Shown piece after piece: positions 7,723-16,352 of a DNA stretch of 34,830 nt. Origin of the DNA: Pseudopedobacter sp043763845 (GTDB lineage Bacteria > Bacteroidota > Bacteroidia > Sphingobacteriales > Sphingobacteriaceae); assembly GCA_043763845.1 (NCBI GenBank), contig JAYULE010000156.1, forward strand, positions 1-34,830. Reading direction: 5' to 3'. The notes beneath the pieces are model-generated. The model was not told where the DNA came from. It saw only the letters and a program-made list of their open reading frames with translations, and did not search any database. A program made the translations under genes and the position numbers. Numbering within the stretch: position 1 is the first letter of the stretch; every line of letters starts with the position of its first letter.

Positions 7723-8715
7723 TTAAAAAGCTGTAGCCTTTAACTTTAAACCTGTAGTTTGCGATAAGCCAAAAAGCAAATTCATATTTTGAACCGCCTG
7801 ACCCGATGCGCCTTTCAGTAAATTATCTATCACGCTAATAATTAAAAGTTTGCTGCCGTGTTTTTCTAAATAAATTAAGCCTTTGTTGGTATTTACCACT
7901 TGTTTAAGGTGTATGCTTGTTGGGCTAACGTGTGTAAAAGGATGCAGGTTATAAAAATCTTCAAACAATTTGTTTCCTTCGGGTAAAGTTAAATCACAAT
8001 CTAAATAGATGGTAGCTAAAATACCACGTGTAAAATCGCCGCGTTGGGGTATAAAACTTAGGGTTTGTTTGCTTATGGCTGTTGCCGATTTTGGTTGTAT
8101 TGCGTTTAACGATTGGCCAATTTCGTTTAAGTGTTGGTGTTCAAATGCTTTATAAATTGATAAATTATTGTTGCGCCAGCTAAAATGTGAGGTTGCCGAT
8201 AAACTTTGCCCTGCACCGGTAGAGCCTGTGGTGGCATTAATATGTACTTCAGTATTTAGCAAACCTGCTTTTGCCAATGGCAATAAACCCAATTGTATGC
8301 AGGTAGCAAAGCAACCTGGGTTTGCAATATTTTGGGCGGTTTTTATACTTTCTAAATTTAACTCGGGCAAACCGTAAACAAATTTTTTGTTCCCCAAAGT
8401 TGCATTTGCTTCCAGTCTAAAATCCTGCGAAAGGTCTATTATTTTTATATTATCATTAATGAGGTTGGCATCTAAAAACTTTTTTGCATCGCCGTGACCT
8501 ACGCACAAAAACAGTACATCAATATCCTGCGAAAGTTCGCTGGTAAAGCGTAAATCGGTATCGCCTAATAAATCGGTATGCACTGCCGATATTAAGTTTC
8601 CCGCATTGCTATTGCTATGTATAAAAGCAATTTCTACCTCGGGGTGGTTTATTAAAATTCTCAACAATTCGCCACCGGTATAACCTGCGCCACCTATTAT
8701 GCCTGCTTTTATCAT
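7723..8715 (-). CDS. argC: N-acetyl-gamma-glutamyl-phosphate reductase
   Basis: 330 residues, the full length of a type 1 ArgC. The NADP-binding GGAGYTG motif is at 8-14 and the catalytic Cys135 lies in ANPGCFAT. The ATTGSTGAGQ segment and HQHLNEI (His193/His195) follow as in the family. It reduces the acyl-glutamyl phosphate to the semialdehyde in arginine synthesis. Some Bacteroidota use N-succinyl instead of N-acetyl intermediates, so the exact acyl group is open. Its ATG overlaps the TGA of argG (ATGA, 8715-8712), showing a coupled operon. Downstream, the expected argD/argF/argB genes are absent and an AlbA_2 regulator takes their place. Confidence 0.97.
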   Translation of the reverse strand: MIKAGIIGGAGYTGGELLRILINHPEVEIAFIHSNSNAGNLISAVHTDLLGDTDLRFTSELSQDIDVLFLCVGHGDAKKFLDANLINDNIKIIDLSQDFRLEANATLGNKKFVYGLPELNLESIKTAQNIANPGCFATCIQLGLLPLAKAGLLNTEVHINATTGSTGAGQSLSATSHFSWRNNNLSIYKAFEHQHLNEIGQSLNAIQPKSATAISKQTLSFIPQRGDFTRGILATIYLDCDLTLPEGNKLFEDFYNLHPFTHVSPTSIHLKQVVNTNKGLIYLEKHGSKLLIISVIDNLLKGASGQAVQNMNLLFGLSQTTGLKLKATAF

Positions 8716-9905
8716 AAGGGTTGGTTTACTTTATGCCAAATGCTGGTTTGGTTGCCAAAAATTTTAGAAAATCCTTTTACATCGTCGCCAGTGTAGCCTT
8801 CGTTCATTTCGCCGTAGCTGCCAAAAGCATTATTCATTAAATCGTTACCCGACTCAATACCTAAAACCACAAAGCGGTAGGGCATTAATTTTATAAACAC
8901 TTTTCCGTTAACAGTTTTTTGAGTATCGGTAAAAAATGCTTCCATATTACGCATAATAGGGTCGTGAAACTGGCCTTCGTGTAACCAATTTCCGTAAAAT
9001 AAAGAAAGCTGATCTTTCCAGTTTAACTGCCATTTGGTTAGCGTATGCTTTTCTAATGTGTGGTGTGCTTTAATGATAATGATGGGTGCAGCAGCCTCAA
9101 AACCTACACGGCCTTTAATGCCAATAATGGTATCGCCAATATGTATATCTCGGCCAATTGCAAACGGTGCGGCAATGGCTTGTAAAGCTTGAATGGCTTG
9201 AGTAGGGTGGGAGTAGGTTGTACCATTTACACCTGTTAATTCGCCAGCTACAAATTCTAATTCAATATCTTGTTCGCTGGTTGCGGTAAGTTGAGTTGGC
9301 CAAGCTTCTTCGGGCAGCATTCCGTTGCTGTTTAGGGTTTCTTTACCCCCAACAGATGTGCCCCAAATCCCTTTGTTTATTGAGTATTTTGCTTTTTCGG
9401 CGTTTATTTCTAAACCGTGTTTATGTAGGTATTCTATCTCGGCTTCGCGACTTAATTTTAAATCTCTTATAGGAGTAATAATGCCAACTTTAGGAATTAA
9501 GATATTAAAAATCATATCAAACCGCACTTGGTCGTTACCTGCACCTGTGCTACCGTGGGCTACAAAATCGGCATTTATTTGCTTAGCATAATTGGCAATT
9601 GCAGTGGCTTGAGTAACCCGCTCGGCACTAACCGATAGCGGGTAAACGTTGTTTTTTAACACGTTAGCGTACACCAAATATTTTAGGCAAGCGTCGTAAT
9701 ATCCTTTTACGGCATCAACTGCTTGGTGGCTGGTTACACCCAGGCTGTACGCTCGTTTTTCAATTTCGGCAAGTTCATCGGCTGTAAAGCCACCCGTGTT
9801 TACAATAACCGAGTGCACTTCTAAATCTAAATCTTTGGTAAGGTAAATACAACAAAACGAGGTATCTAACCCTCCGCTAAAAGCTAAAACAACTTTTTTT
9901 TTCAT
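8712..9905 (-). CDS. argG: Argininosuccinate synthase
   Basis: 397 residues, typical family length. The ATP-pyrophosphatase P-loop FSGGLDTS is at residues 9-16, and AHGSTGAGNDQVRF and KGIWGTSVGGKE are the recognisable citrulline/aspartate-binding regions. It joins citrulline and aspartate to argininosuccinate with ATP in the cytoplasm. It starts 26 bp after the N-acyltransferase gene and overlaps argC by 4 bp, so the three form one arginine operon on the minus strand. Confidence 0.98.
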   Translation of the reverse strand: MKKKVVLAFSGGLDTSFCCIYLTKDLDLEVHSVIVNTGGFTADELAEIEKRAYSLGVTSHQAVDAVKGYYDACLKYLVYANVLKNNVYPLSVSAERVTQATAIANYAKQINADFVAHGSTGAGNDQVRFDMIFNILIPKVGIITPIRDLKLSREAEIEYLHKHGLEINAEKAKYSINKGIWGTSVGGKETLNSNGMLPEEAWPTQLTATSEQDIELEFVAGELTGVNGTTYSHPTQAIQALQAIAAPFAIGRDIHIGDTIIGIKGRVGFEAAAPIIIIKAHHTLEKHTLTKWQLNWKDQLSLFYGNWLHEGQFHDPIMRNMEAFFTDTQKTVNGKVFIKLMPYRFVVLGIESGNDLMNNAFGSYGEMNEGYTGDDVKGFSKIFGNQTSIWHKVNQPL

Positions 9906-9931
9906 TTTTTATGTGGGATAAAAATCTTAAA

Positions 9932-10582
9932 CTATATCTGAGGCAAATTATTTAGGGTACTTCGCAACTTGGCTTCAATACGCTCTAAAAGGGTTGCTTT
10001 TTTGGTAATTTTTTTAAAACGCTCTTGTTCTTCTTCTTTCTTTTCGGCAGGGTCGTAAAGCATAGCGGTGCACATACAATTTTGGCGTTGCTTGCTCATT
10101 AAAATATCGTAGTTAACACAGCTTTGGCAACCTTTCCAAAAGTTTTCGTCTTGGGTAAGTTCCGAGTAGGTTACGGGTTCGTACCCTAATTCAGAATTTA
10201 TTTTCATTACTGCCAATCCAGTGGTTAAACCAAATATTTTAGAGTCGGGGTATTTTTCTCGCGAAAGCGCAAATATTCTGTTTTTAATTGCTTTTGCCAA
10301 ACCTGCTTTACGGTATATCGGGTTAACAATTAAGCCCGAATTGGCTACAAAACTCTCGTGGCTCCAAGTTTCAATGTAACAAAAACCTGCCCAAGTGCCA
10401 TCGGTATGAAACGCAATTACGGCTTTGCCTTCCAGCATTTTATTGGCCACATATTCTGGAGAGCGTTTGGCAATACCCGTTCCACGGCTTTTTGCCGATA
10501 CAAGCATTTCGTCGCATATTTGCTGAGCATAACTTACATGTTCTAGGCCTGCAACTAATATTTTAAAATCGGAAATTTGCAT
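9932..10582 (-). CDS. GNAT N-acyltransferase of the arginine operon (ArgA-like)
   Basis: 216 residues. A GNAT fold occupies about 5-165, with the acyl-CoA pyrophosphate loop at RKAGLAKAIK (91-100) preceded by the beta strand SGLIVNPIY. It leads the arginine operon directly before argG, a position where Bacteroidota commonly keep a single-domain acyltransferase in place of classical ArgA. It should therefore make N-acetyl- or N-succinylglutamate, the first pathway step (inference from position and family). It carries four cysteines, C152-x2-C155 and C169-x-C171, near the end, plausibly a zinc site. The last 40 residues are a highly charged helix. A perfect 10-bp inverted repeat lies about 52 bp upstream of the start. 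Confidence 0.85.
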   Translation of the reverse strand: MQISDFKILVAGLEHVSYAQQICDEMLVSAKSRGTGIAKRSPEYVANKMLEGKAVIAFHTDGTWAGFCYIETWSHESFVANSGLIVNPIYRKAGLAKAIKNRIFALSREKYPDSKIFGLTTGLAVMKINSELGYEPVTYSELTQDENFWKGCQSCVNYDILMSKQRQNCMCTAMLYDPAEKKEEEQERFKKITKKATLLERIEAKLRSTLNNLPQI

Positions 10583-10633
10583 TTTAAAAGTAGAAATTTT
10601 GCTTATTATTAAATGGCTGGATTAATTTTACTG

Positions 10634-10657
10634 TTGCTAAAAAAACCTTTTTAGCAA
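10634..10657. promoter_or_regulatory. Perfect 10-bp inverted repeat, possible operator
   Basis: The arms TTGCTAAAAA and TTTTTAGCAA are exact reverse complements around AACC. The site lies about 52 bp upstream of the first arginine gene, a sensible place for a dimeric repressor. An alternative is a hairpin in the 5' UTR. No similarity to a known ARG box is claimed. Confidence 0.4.
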
Positions 10658-10888
10658 TATTTAATGGGTAATGCGGTATCAACGCAAAGTAGTAAATAAG
10701 GGTAGCCTAATAATTTTTAGCTTTACCGGGTAATTAAAAAAAACAATAAAATGGGCCACAAACAATTTATTTGTTTGATTTGCCGCACTATAAATTTTTT
10801 TAATTTGTTTCATTTTATGGTTATCAGCGTAAGCTTTAATTATAATGCAAAAGAGGGTATTTTTTATGGGAAATGCAAAAATTTACCA

Positions 10889-10920
10889 TTGGGTTTTTTG
10901 TTGTTCTTAAATTAGATTTG
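10889..10920 (+). promoter_or_regulatory. Candidate Bacteroidota promoter for the crtD-like gene
   Basis: TTG (10889-10891), a 21-nt spacer, then TAGATTTG (10913-10920), matching the TAnnTTTG -7 consensus. Transcription would start near 10926, giving a leader of about 75 nt. The spacing equals that of the htrA promoter candidate in this window. Confidence 0.45.
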
Positions 10921-11001
10921 TTGGATTAAAACTTTGCATTTAACTTTTATAAAAAATAACTATTTTAAAAACCAAAACCAACAAATTTTACTTATTTATA
11001 A

Positions 11002-12459
11002 ATGCCTAAAACCATAATAATAGGAGCCGGAATTGCTGGCATTGCTACCGCTATACGCTTAGCTGTAAAAAATTACGAGGTAACCGTTTACGAAGCAAAT
11101 GCTTTTGCAGGAGGAAAATTAGCGCATTTTAAACAAGGCGATTATAGTTTTGATGCTGGGCCAAGCTTATTTACTATGCCACAATATGTAGATGAACTTT
11201 TTACACTAGCCAATAAAAAACCCGAAGATTATTTTACGTACAAAAAACTTGACGAAGTTTGCAAGTATTTTTGGTCCGACGGAACCACATTTTCTGCATC
11301 GGCAAACAGCGAAGATTTTGGTAAGGAAGTTGAAAAAAACACCACAACTAAGGCCATTCAACTTTTTACTTACCTAAATAAAAGCCGCACCATTTATAAT
11401 ATTACCCACCACGTATTTTTAGAAAAGTCGTTGCAAAAACTGAGTACCTATTTATCGTTAAACACCTTAAAATCAGTTTTTAATTTTGGTAAGATTGATG
11501 CTTTTAGAACAATGGCTCAAGCTAACCAAAGCTTTTTTACAGACGAAAAAATGCAGCAATACGCCAATAGGTTTGCAACTTACAATGGCTCTAATCCTTA
11601 TAAAGCACCAGCAACTTTAAACGTTATACCGCATTTAGAACAAAATTTGGGTGCTTATTTTCCGCACAAAGGTATGTACAGCATTGTGCAAAGTTTGGTA
11701 AAACTAGCGGAGGATCTGGGTGTAAAATTTATTTACAATACTTTGGTTGATGAAATTTGTGTTGAGAATAAAACCGTTACAGGCATTTTGATAAAGCAAA
11801 AATTAGTACCCGCAAAAATTGTGGTTTCTAATATGGATGTGTATTTTACCTACACCCGATTGTTGAAAAACCACAAAGCACCAGTTAAAATATTACAACA
11901 AGAACGCTCTAGTTCGGCATTAATATTTTATTGGGGCATAAAGCAAACTTTTACAAATTTGGGCTTACATAATATTTTGTTTAGCAACGATTACAAAGCC
12001 GAGTTTGAAGCCATTTTTGATAAGAAAACCATTGCTAACGATGCCACAGTTTACATAAACATTAGCAACAAACACAAGCCTGTTGATGCGCCACAAGGTT
12101 GCGAAAACTGGTTTGTAATGATAAATGTACCCAACAATACTGGGCAAAATTGGGATGCGTTAATTGCAGAAGCCCGTACAAACATTATCAAAAAAATTAA
12201 CCAACAATTTACTATTGACTTAGAAAGTTTGATTGAAAACGAAAGCGTTTTAGACCCACGAAGTATAGAAAAAAATACGTTTTCGTACCAAGGTTCCTTA
12301 TACGGAACCAGTTCTAACAACCAATTTGCCGCATTTTTACGCCACGCAAATTTCTCATCAAAAATAAAAAATTTGTATTTTGCTGGTGGCAGTGTGCACC
12401 CAGGAGGCGGCATTCCGTTAAGTTTATTATCGGCAAAAATTGTTGCCAATTTAATTTAG
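11002..12459 (+). CDS. crtD: Phytoene desaturase-family carotenoid desaturase, CrtD-like
   Basis: 485 residues. An N-terminal FAD dinucleotide fold (IIIGAGIAGIA, glycines at 8-13) with the acidic EAN end of strand 2 is followed by GGKL and FDAGPSLFTMPQYVDELF. The C-terminal signature FAGGSVHPGGGIPLSLLSAK is the classic carotenoid desaturase/isomerase motif that closes the FAD site. The GPSLFTMPQ segment and the YFWSDGT stretch look closer to CrtD-type 1-hydroxycarotenoid 3,4-desaturases than to bacterial phytoene desaturase CrtI, but that subfamily choice is tentative. It introduces double bonds into a membrane-bound carotenoid. The acyltransferase gene follows after 3 bp. No phytoene synthase or cyclase lies in the window, so the rest of the pathway is elsewhere. 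Confidence 0.85.
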   Translation: MPKTIIIGAGIAGIATAIRLAVKNYEVTVYEANAFAGGKLAHFKQGDYSFDAGPSLFTMPQYVDELFTLANKKPEDYFTYKKLDEVCKYFWSDGTTFSASANSEDFGKEVEKNTTTKAIQLFTYLNKSRTIYNITHHVFLEKSLQKLSTYLSLNTLKSVFNFGKIDAFRTMAQANQSFFTDEKMQQYANRFATYNGSNPYKAPATLNVIPHLEQNLGAYFPHKGMYSIVQSLVKLAEDLGVKFIYNTLVDEICVENKTVTGILIKQKLVPAKIVVSNMDVYFTYTRLLKNHKAPVKILQQERSSSALIFYWGIKQTFTNLGLHNILFSNDYKAEFEAIFDKKTIANDATVYINISNKHKPVDAPQGCENWFVMINVPNNTGQNWDALIAEARTNIIKKINQQFTIDLESLIENESVLDPRSIEKNTFSYQGSLYGTSSNNQFAAFLRHANFSSKIKNLYFAGGSVHPGGGIPLSLLSAKIVANLI

Positions 12460-12462
12460 TGT

Positions 12463-13086
12463 ATGATAAAGCCCAAGCAAAACTCCCTAGTTTATTGTTT
12501 TTTTTGCTGGTATATAGCCCGTATTATTAAAAAAAACTTTAAAGATTTAAAATATGACAATGTTGTTTTAGAGCCTAAAAAATCGGTTTTATTATTGGCC
12601 AACCATTTTTCTTGGTGGGATGGTTTTGTGCTTTTGCATCTCAATAAAATTTATCTTAAAAAACGTTTTTATGTAATGATAATGGAGGATACCGCAAAAA
12701 AACTTTGGTTTATGAAATATTTAGGGGCTTTTAGTGTAAACCCCAACAATCGTAGTGTTTTAAAATCTTTAGCGTTTGCTGGCGAGCTACTAAATAACCC
12801 CGATAATTTGGTGTTGATATTTCCGCAAGGCAAATTGCATTCATCACATGTTAATAAAGTTGAGTTTCAAAAAGGTTTGGCAAAAATAATTGATGCTTCA
12901 AAAAAGCAATTTCAATTTTTATTTGCAGCTTCGTTTACCGATTACTTAGCGCATAAAAAACCCACCTTACATATTTATTTAAAAACACATTTACCGCAAC
13001 AATATAATAATTTTTTAGAAATTGAAAAAGCATACAACCAACATTACCAAGTTGCGTTAAGTGCACAAACTGCTGTAATAATTTAG
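12463..13086 (+). CDS. PlsC-type lysophospholipid/glycerolipid acyltransferase
   Basis: 207 residues. The acyltransferase motif H-x4-D is present as NHFSWWD (His48, Asp53), and the second motif reads FPQGKL (120-125) instead of the usual FPEG, a conservative change in the substrate pocket. The N-terminal 30 residues are hydrophobic/basic and fit membrane association. It transfers an acyl chain from acyl-CoA or acyl-ACP to a hydroxyl group. Because it follows the CrtD-like desaturase by 3 bp and shares its terminator, a role in acylating a carotenoid or carotenoid glycoside is plausible, although general phosphatidate synthesis cannot be excluded. It is shorter than typical PlsC proteins, with little beyond the core. 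Confidence 0.82.
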   Translation: MIKPKQNSLVYCFFCWYIARIIKKNFKDLKYDNVVLEPKKSVLLLANHFSWWDGFVLLHLNKIYLKKRFYVMIMEDTAKKLWFMKYLGAFSVNPNNRSVLKSLAFAGELLNNPDNLVLIFPQGKLHSSHVNKVEFQKGLAKIIDASKKQFQFLFAASFTDYLAHKKPTLHIYLKTHLPQQYNNFLEIEKAYNQHYQVALSAQTAVII

Positions 13087-13192
13087 AAAAAAAAAGGGTT
13101 TACTTAACAATTTTTTCTTCATAAAACTAAATTACAATTTTTGTAACATTTAATATTTTATTACGTTAAAAAGGTTTTAATGCGTTTAAATA

Positions 13193-13229
13193 AAAAAAAT
13201 CCCAATCGGGGGTTGATTGGGATTTTTTT
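13193..13229. terminator. Bidirectional intrinsic terminator
   Basis: The arms AAAAAAATCCCAATC and GATTGGGATTTTTTT flank a 7-nt loop (GGGGGTT). Runs of T follow the stem on either strand, so it can end both the carotenoid pair (plus) and yfhO (minus, stop at 13243). Confidence 0.9.
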
Positions 13230-13242
13230 ATAATTGGTTAGT

Positions 13243-15705
13243 TTAAGCTAATTTCTTGTTTTTAATTTTACTGTAAATTAACAAACAGAACGCTAAAAAT
13301 AATATTATAGAAGCACATAACGAAATTTTTTCGCCGAAATAATACGCATTTGGTAAAAATTTCCATTCGATAGTATGATTTCCCGCAGGTAAATCTGCTG
13401 CTCTTAACAAGTAATTAGCTCTAAAATATGACTTTTCTGTACCGTCAACGTACATTTTCCAACCTTGTGGGTACCAAATTTCGGAAAATACGGCAACTGC
13501 ATTTTTATCGGTCGAATACTCATATTTCAAATTATCGGGTCGGTAACTGGTCAGTTTTATCATCCCGTTTAAGGGTACACCTGTGTTTTTAGAAATATCT
13601 TTCTCAAATTCTTGGTTAATTATAGCTTCGCTTTGCGGATTAAACGAGCTGATGGCTTGCATTTCTTCATCGTTGTTTTTAGCAAATTTTACACTATTTA
13701 CAAACCAAGCATTTCCACAGGCGGTGTTGTTACGCTCCATTGATTCGGTTTTACCATCTTTACCATTGGTAATAAAATAGCGAGTGTTTAGCATATCCAG
13801 CACATCTTGGTTTATACTACCTGTAAATTGTTTATCAATTACCTCGTTAAAGCGTTTAAGTTTTGCAGCATGATACCCACCTATACTTTTGTGAAAAAAC
13901 GATGCGTTGGCACTACTAAACGGCGAGGTTGTCATATCAAAAACCCTAAAACTGGGGTCTTTATCCTGCAAAATAAAAGCATCAACTTGGCGGGGTTGTT
14001 TTTGAAGTTCAATTTCGCTTTTAACTACAAACTTTTTGTCGTTTAAGTAGCGTTTATCCACTAACCACATATCGCCCATTATTAAAAATCCCATTAAAAT
14101 GTAGGCAATGTTTGCACTTAGTTTTTTGGTAATTGCTCCCCATAATAAGGCGATACCAACTACAATAATTATCAACGACCTTACGGCATCTACCTTAAAC
14201 AAATTAATTCTATCGGTTACTAAAGCGTTTGCAACTGTGTTGGCAAAGCTTTCATCGCCGCCAAGGCCCTGTTTTAGCATACCTATAAACTCTTGGTGTT
14301 GGGCACTTTTAAAGGTAAATAAGAGTGTGGGCAATAGTATTAATACCAAAATTAAACCTACAACTATATACGCCGATTTTTTTAGGTGCTTGATGATTTG
14401 TTTTTCGTTGATTTTGTTTTTTGTGGCTTCGTAAATGGCTAAGCAAGCTAAAATAGGAACACATAAACCAGCAATAACTAAGGTAGATTCCACTGCCCGA
14501 AACTTGTTGTACAGTGGGAAATTGTTAAAAAAGAAATCGGAAACTAGGGTAAAGTTTTTACCAAACGATAGTAAGATACTAAGTAACGTTGCTGATAATA
14601 GCCACCATTTTAATTTCCCTTTTACCACAAATAAACCAAATACAAACAAAAAAACCACGAAAGCCCCAAAATACCAAGGGCCAGATGTAAAGGCTTTATC
14701 GCCCCAGTAAACGGGCATTTGTTGTGCAAAACCTTCGGCTTGGCTGGCATCGGCACCTTTGGCAATTAGTGTTTTTGCTACTTCCGATTTATCGTTTAAC
14801 ATAGGCCCTGATGCACCCCCGTAACCATTAGGTATTAAGAAAGTGATACATTCGCCAATACCTTGGCTCCAACCGTAGGCGTATTCTTTATCTAGGCCGT
14901 TTGTTGGTTGTGTTTTATCGGCAATAGTTAGGTTAGATTTTCCTCGGTTTGATAGTTGGCCGTACTCGTAGGTTGTCCATAACATGGATGCGTTAAGCGC
15001 TACCGCTAAAATTACACCAGCAGTTAAATATCCTATCGATTTTGCAAAAGAGGGTAAAGTTTTATTTTTTACAGCTTCGTACAGTTCAAAACCTGCCAAA
15101 ATTAGCAAAGCAAGAAACAAATAATAAGTCATTTGTATGTGGTTGCTTCTAATTTCTAGTGCTAAAAATAGTGCGGTTAAAAAAGCTCCCCACCAAAATT
15201 TACCTCTAAAAGTTAAAATTATACCTGCAATTATAGGCGCAAAAAAAGCAATTGCAACGGCTTTGTTAGTGTGGCCAGCATCAATAATTATAAAATTGTA
15301 CGACGAAAACGCAAAAGCCACAGCACCCGCAGCCGCTAACCAAGGGCTTAATCCTAAAACACAAAATAACAAATAAGCACCGAGTAGATACAGCAAAAGT
15401 GTATCGGCGGGGTGTGGTAAAGCCCATTTTAAACCTTCTAATATGTACGTTGTTAAGTTATTGGGATATTGTGTCCATATTTGGTAGCTGGGCATACCGC
15501 CAAACATGCTGTTAGTCCAAAGTGGTGCTTTACCATCTAAGGCTTTGTATTTCATAATTTCTGTTTGCCCTGCTTGTGCCTGTTGCACATCGCTTTGAAA
15601 CAAAACTTTACCCGAAAATGCTGGGGCAAAATATACAAAACAGATAACAATAAATATTGCTACTATACCCAAATGGATACCATTTTTGTTGAACCAGTTA
15701 TTCAT
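13243..15705 (-). CDS. YfhO-family multi-pass membrane protein
   Basis: 820 residues with about a dozen hydrophobic membrane segments and a large periplasmic C-terminal part before a final membrane helix (about 795-812). The N-terminal region after the first helix has the family stretch SDVQQAQAGQTEIMKYK and SMFGGMPSYQIW, and later SSYNFIIIDAGHTNKA, recognisable in Bacteroidota YfhO proteins. The family belongs to the GT-C-like membrane glycosyltransferase group; in Bacillus, YfhO is linked to lipoteichoic acid glycosylation, but its role in Bacteroidota is not established. Residue-level catalysis cannot be assigned here. It stands alone on the minus strand between two short intergenic regions, ends at the shared terminator and has no obvious promoter box upstream. 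Confidence 0.9.
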   Translation of the reverse strand: MNNWFNKNGIHLGIVAIFIVICFVYFAPAFSGKVLFQSDVQQAQAGQTEIMKYKALDGKAPLWTNSMFGGMPSYQIWTQYPNNLTTYILEGLKWALPHPADTLLLYLLGAYLLFCVLGLSPWLAAAGAVAFAFSSYNFIIIDAGHTNKAVAIAFFAPIIAGIILTFRGKFWWGAFLTALFLALEIRSNHIQMTYYLFLALLILAGFELYEAVKNKTLPSFAKSIGYLTAGVILAVALNASMLWTTYEYGQLSNRGKSNLTIADKTQPTNGLDKEYAYGWSQGIGECITFLIPNGYGGASGPMLNDKSEVAKTLIAKGADASQAEGFAQQMPVYWGDKAFTSGPWYFGAFVVFLFVFGLFVVKGKLKWWLLSATLLSILLSFGKNFTLVSDFFFNNFPLYNKFRAVESTLVIAGLCVPILACLAIYEATKNKINEKQIIKHLKKSAYIVVGLILVLILLPTLLFTFKSAQHQEFIGMLKQGLGGDESFANTVANALVTDRINLFKVDAVRSLIIIVVGIALLWGAITKKLSANIAYILMGFLIMGDMWLVDKRYLNDKKFVVKSEIELQKQPRQVDAFILQDKDPSFRVFDMTTSPFSSANASFFHKSIGGYHAAKLKRFNEVIDKQFTGSINQDVLDMLNTRYFITNGKDGKTESMERNNTACGNAWFVNSVKFAKNNDEEMQAISSFNPQSEAIINQEFEKDISKNTGVPLNGMIKLTSYRPDNLKYEYSTDKNAVAVFSEIWYPQGWKMYVDGTEKSYFRANYLLRAADLPAGNHTIEWKFLPNAYYFGEKISLCASIILFLAFCLLIYSKIKNKKLA

Positions 15706-15836
15706 TATTTTTTATTTGAGGTAATTTGTGGATATATAAGTAATATAATTGTGCCTTAGTATTGGTATGACATTTTAGCTAAAACAGCTATGAATTTTGA
15801 CAGTTTTAATGAGTAGCATTTTTCTAAAATAAGGGC

Positions 15837-16352
15837 TTACTTTTTAAGATAGCGTTCTTTAATAATGTTTATGTGATGTTCGGCATGGCCAGCAATTATA
15901 TACAACAAAGCCCCAACCGATACGCTATGTCCGTTTGCAATGCCTTTCTTTTTACAATCTGCATCTTTTAAACTTTTAAAGAAAAAAAGATGAGCTTGCC
16001 TTAAAACCAAAAATTCATCAACTAAATCGTTATAACTTAGGGCATCTATATTGGTGTTTGCTATATAAGCATCTTGATCGAAACCTTGCAGTTCGGTAGG
16101 GTCGTTTTTAGAAAAACGCATGGCCCGGTAAACCATAACCCTTTCGGTATCTATTAAATGGGCTACAATTTGTTTAATGGTCCATTTACCATCAGCGTAA
16201 GCAAAATTTTGTTTTTCTTCGGGGATATCAACAAAAAAATCATCAATGGTATTTAATTGGTTTTTTAATTTTCGGTTAATATCCATATTACCAACAAGGC
16301 TAATATAAGGTTGGTAAAATGGTGCGTATTCGTTACTTGATGGCTGATACAT
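15837..16352 (-). CDS. DinB-family metal-binding four-helix protein
   Basis: 171 residues with the DinB_2 four-helix layout. The expected metal triad is His65 (AHLIDTERV) and His156/His160 in the C-terminal GHAEHH motif. KWTIKQIVAHL is the usual lead-in. Some DinB-fold proteins are thiol-dependent transferases such as bacillithiol S-transferases; the substrate here is unknown. The start at 16352 lies inside the 3' end of the histidine kinase gene (20-bp overlap). The NEYAPFYQPYISLV opening is typical of the family, so I keep this start over the ATG at 16286. The overlap implies co-transcription and coupling with the kinase. Confidence 0.9.
   Translation of the reverse strand: MYQPSSNEYAPFYQPYISLVGNMDINRKLKNQLNTIDDFFVDIPEEKQNFAYADGKWTIKQIVAHLIDTERVMVYRAMRFSKNDPTELQGFDQDAYIANTNIDALSYNDLVDEFLVLRQAHLFFFKSLKDADCKKKGIANGHSVSVGALLYIIAGHAEHHINIIKERYLKK

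Larger units (their letters stand above)
10583..11001. other. Divergent intergenic region between the arginine and carotenoid genes
   Basis: This 419-bp non-coding stretch separates the minus-strand arginine operon from the plus-strand desaturase. It holds a perfect inverted repeat at 10634-10657 (arms TTGCTAAAAA and TTTTTAGCAA, 4-nt loop), a smaller one at 10759-10777 (CAAACAA, 5 nt, TTGTTTG) and a candidate promoter for the desaturase near 10889-10920. I find no convincing small gene or RNA in it. Confidence 0.7.

Noticed and set aside
10613..10654. Short plus-strand ORF of 13 codons with several Leu, ending inside a hairpin, like a leader peptide
   Set aside because: No amino acid biosynthesis gene follows on the plus strand for over 300 bp, there is no ribosome site, and the hairpin is better explained as an operator or leader structure of the minus-strand arginine operon.
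12051..12449. 132-codon minus-strand frame within the crtD-like gene
   Set aside because: It is antisense to the conserved FAD-closing motif of the desaturase, and its sequence has no domain character.
15740..15800. Small hairpin TAGCT/AGCTA between yfhO and the DinB gene as a terminator
   Set aside because: The stem is only 5 bp with no T-run in the correct direction.
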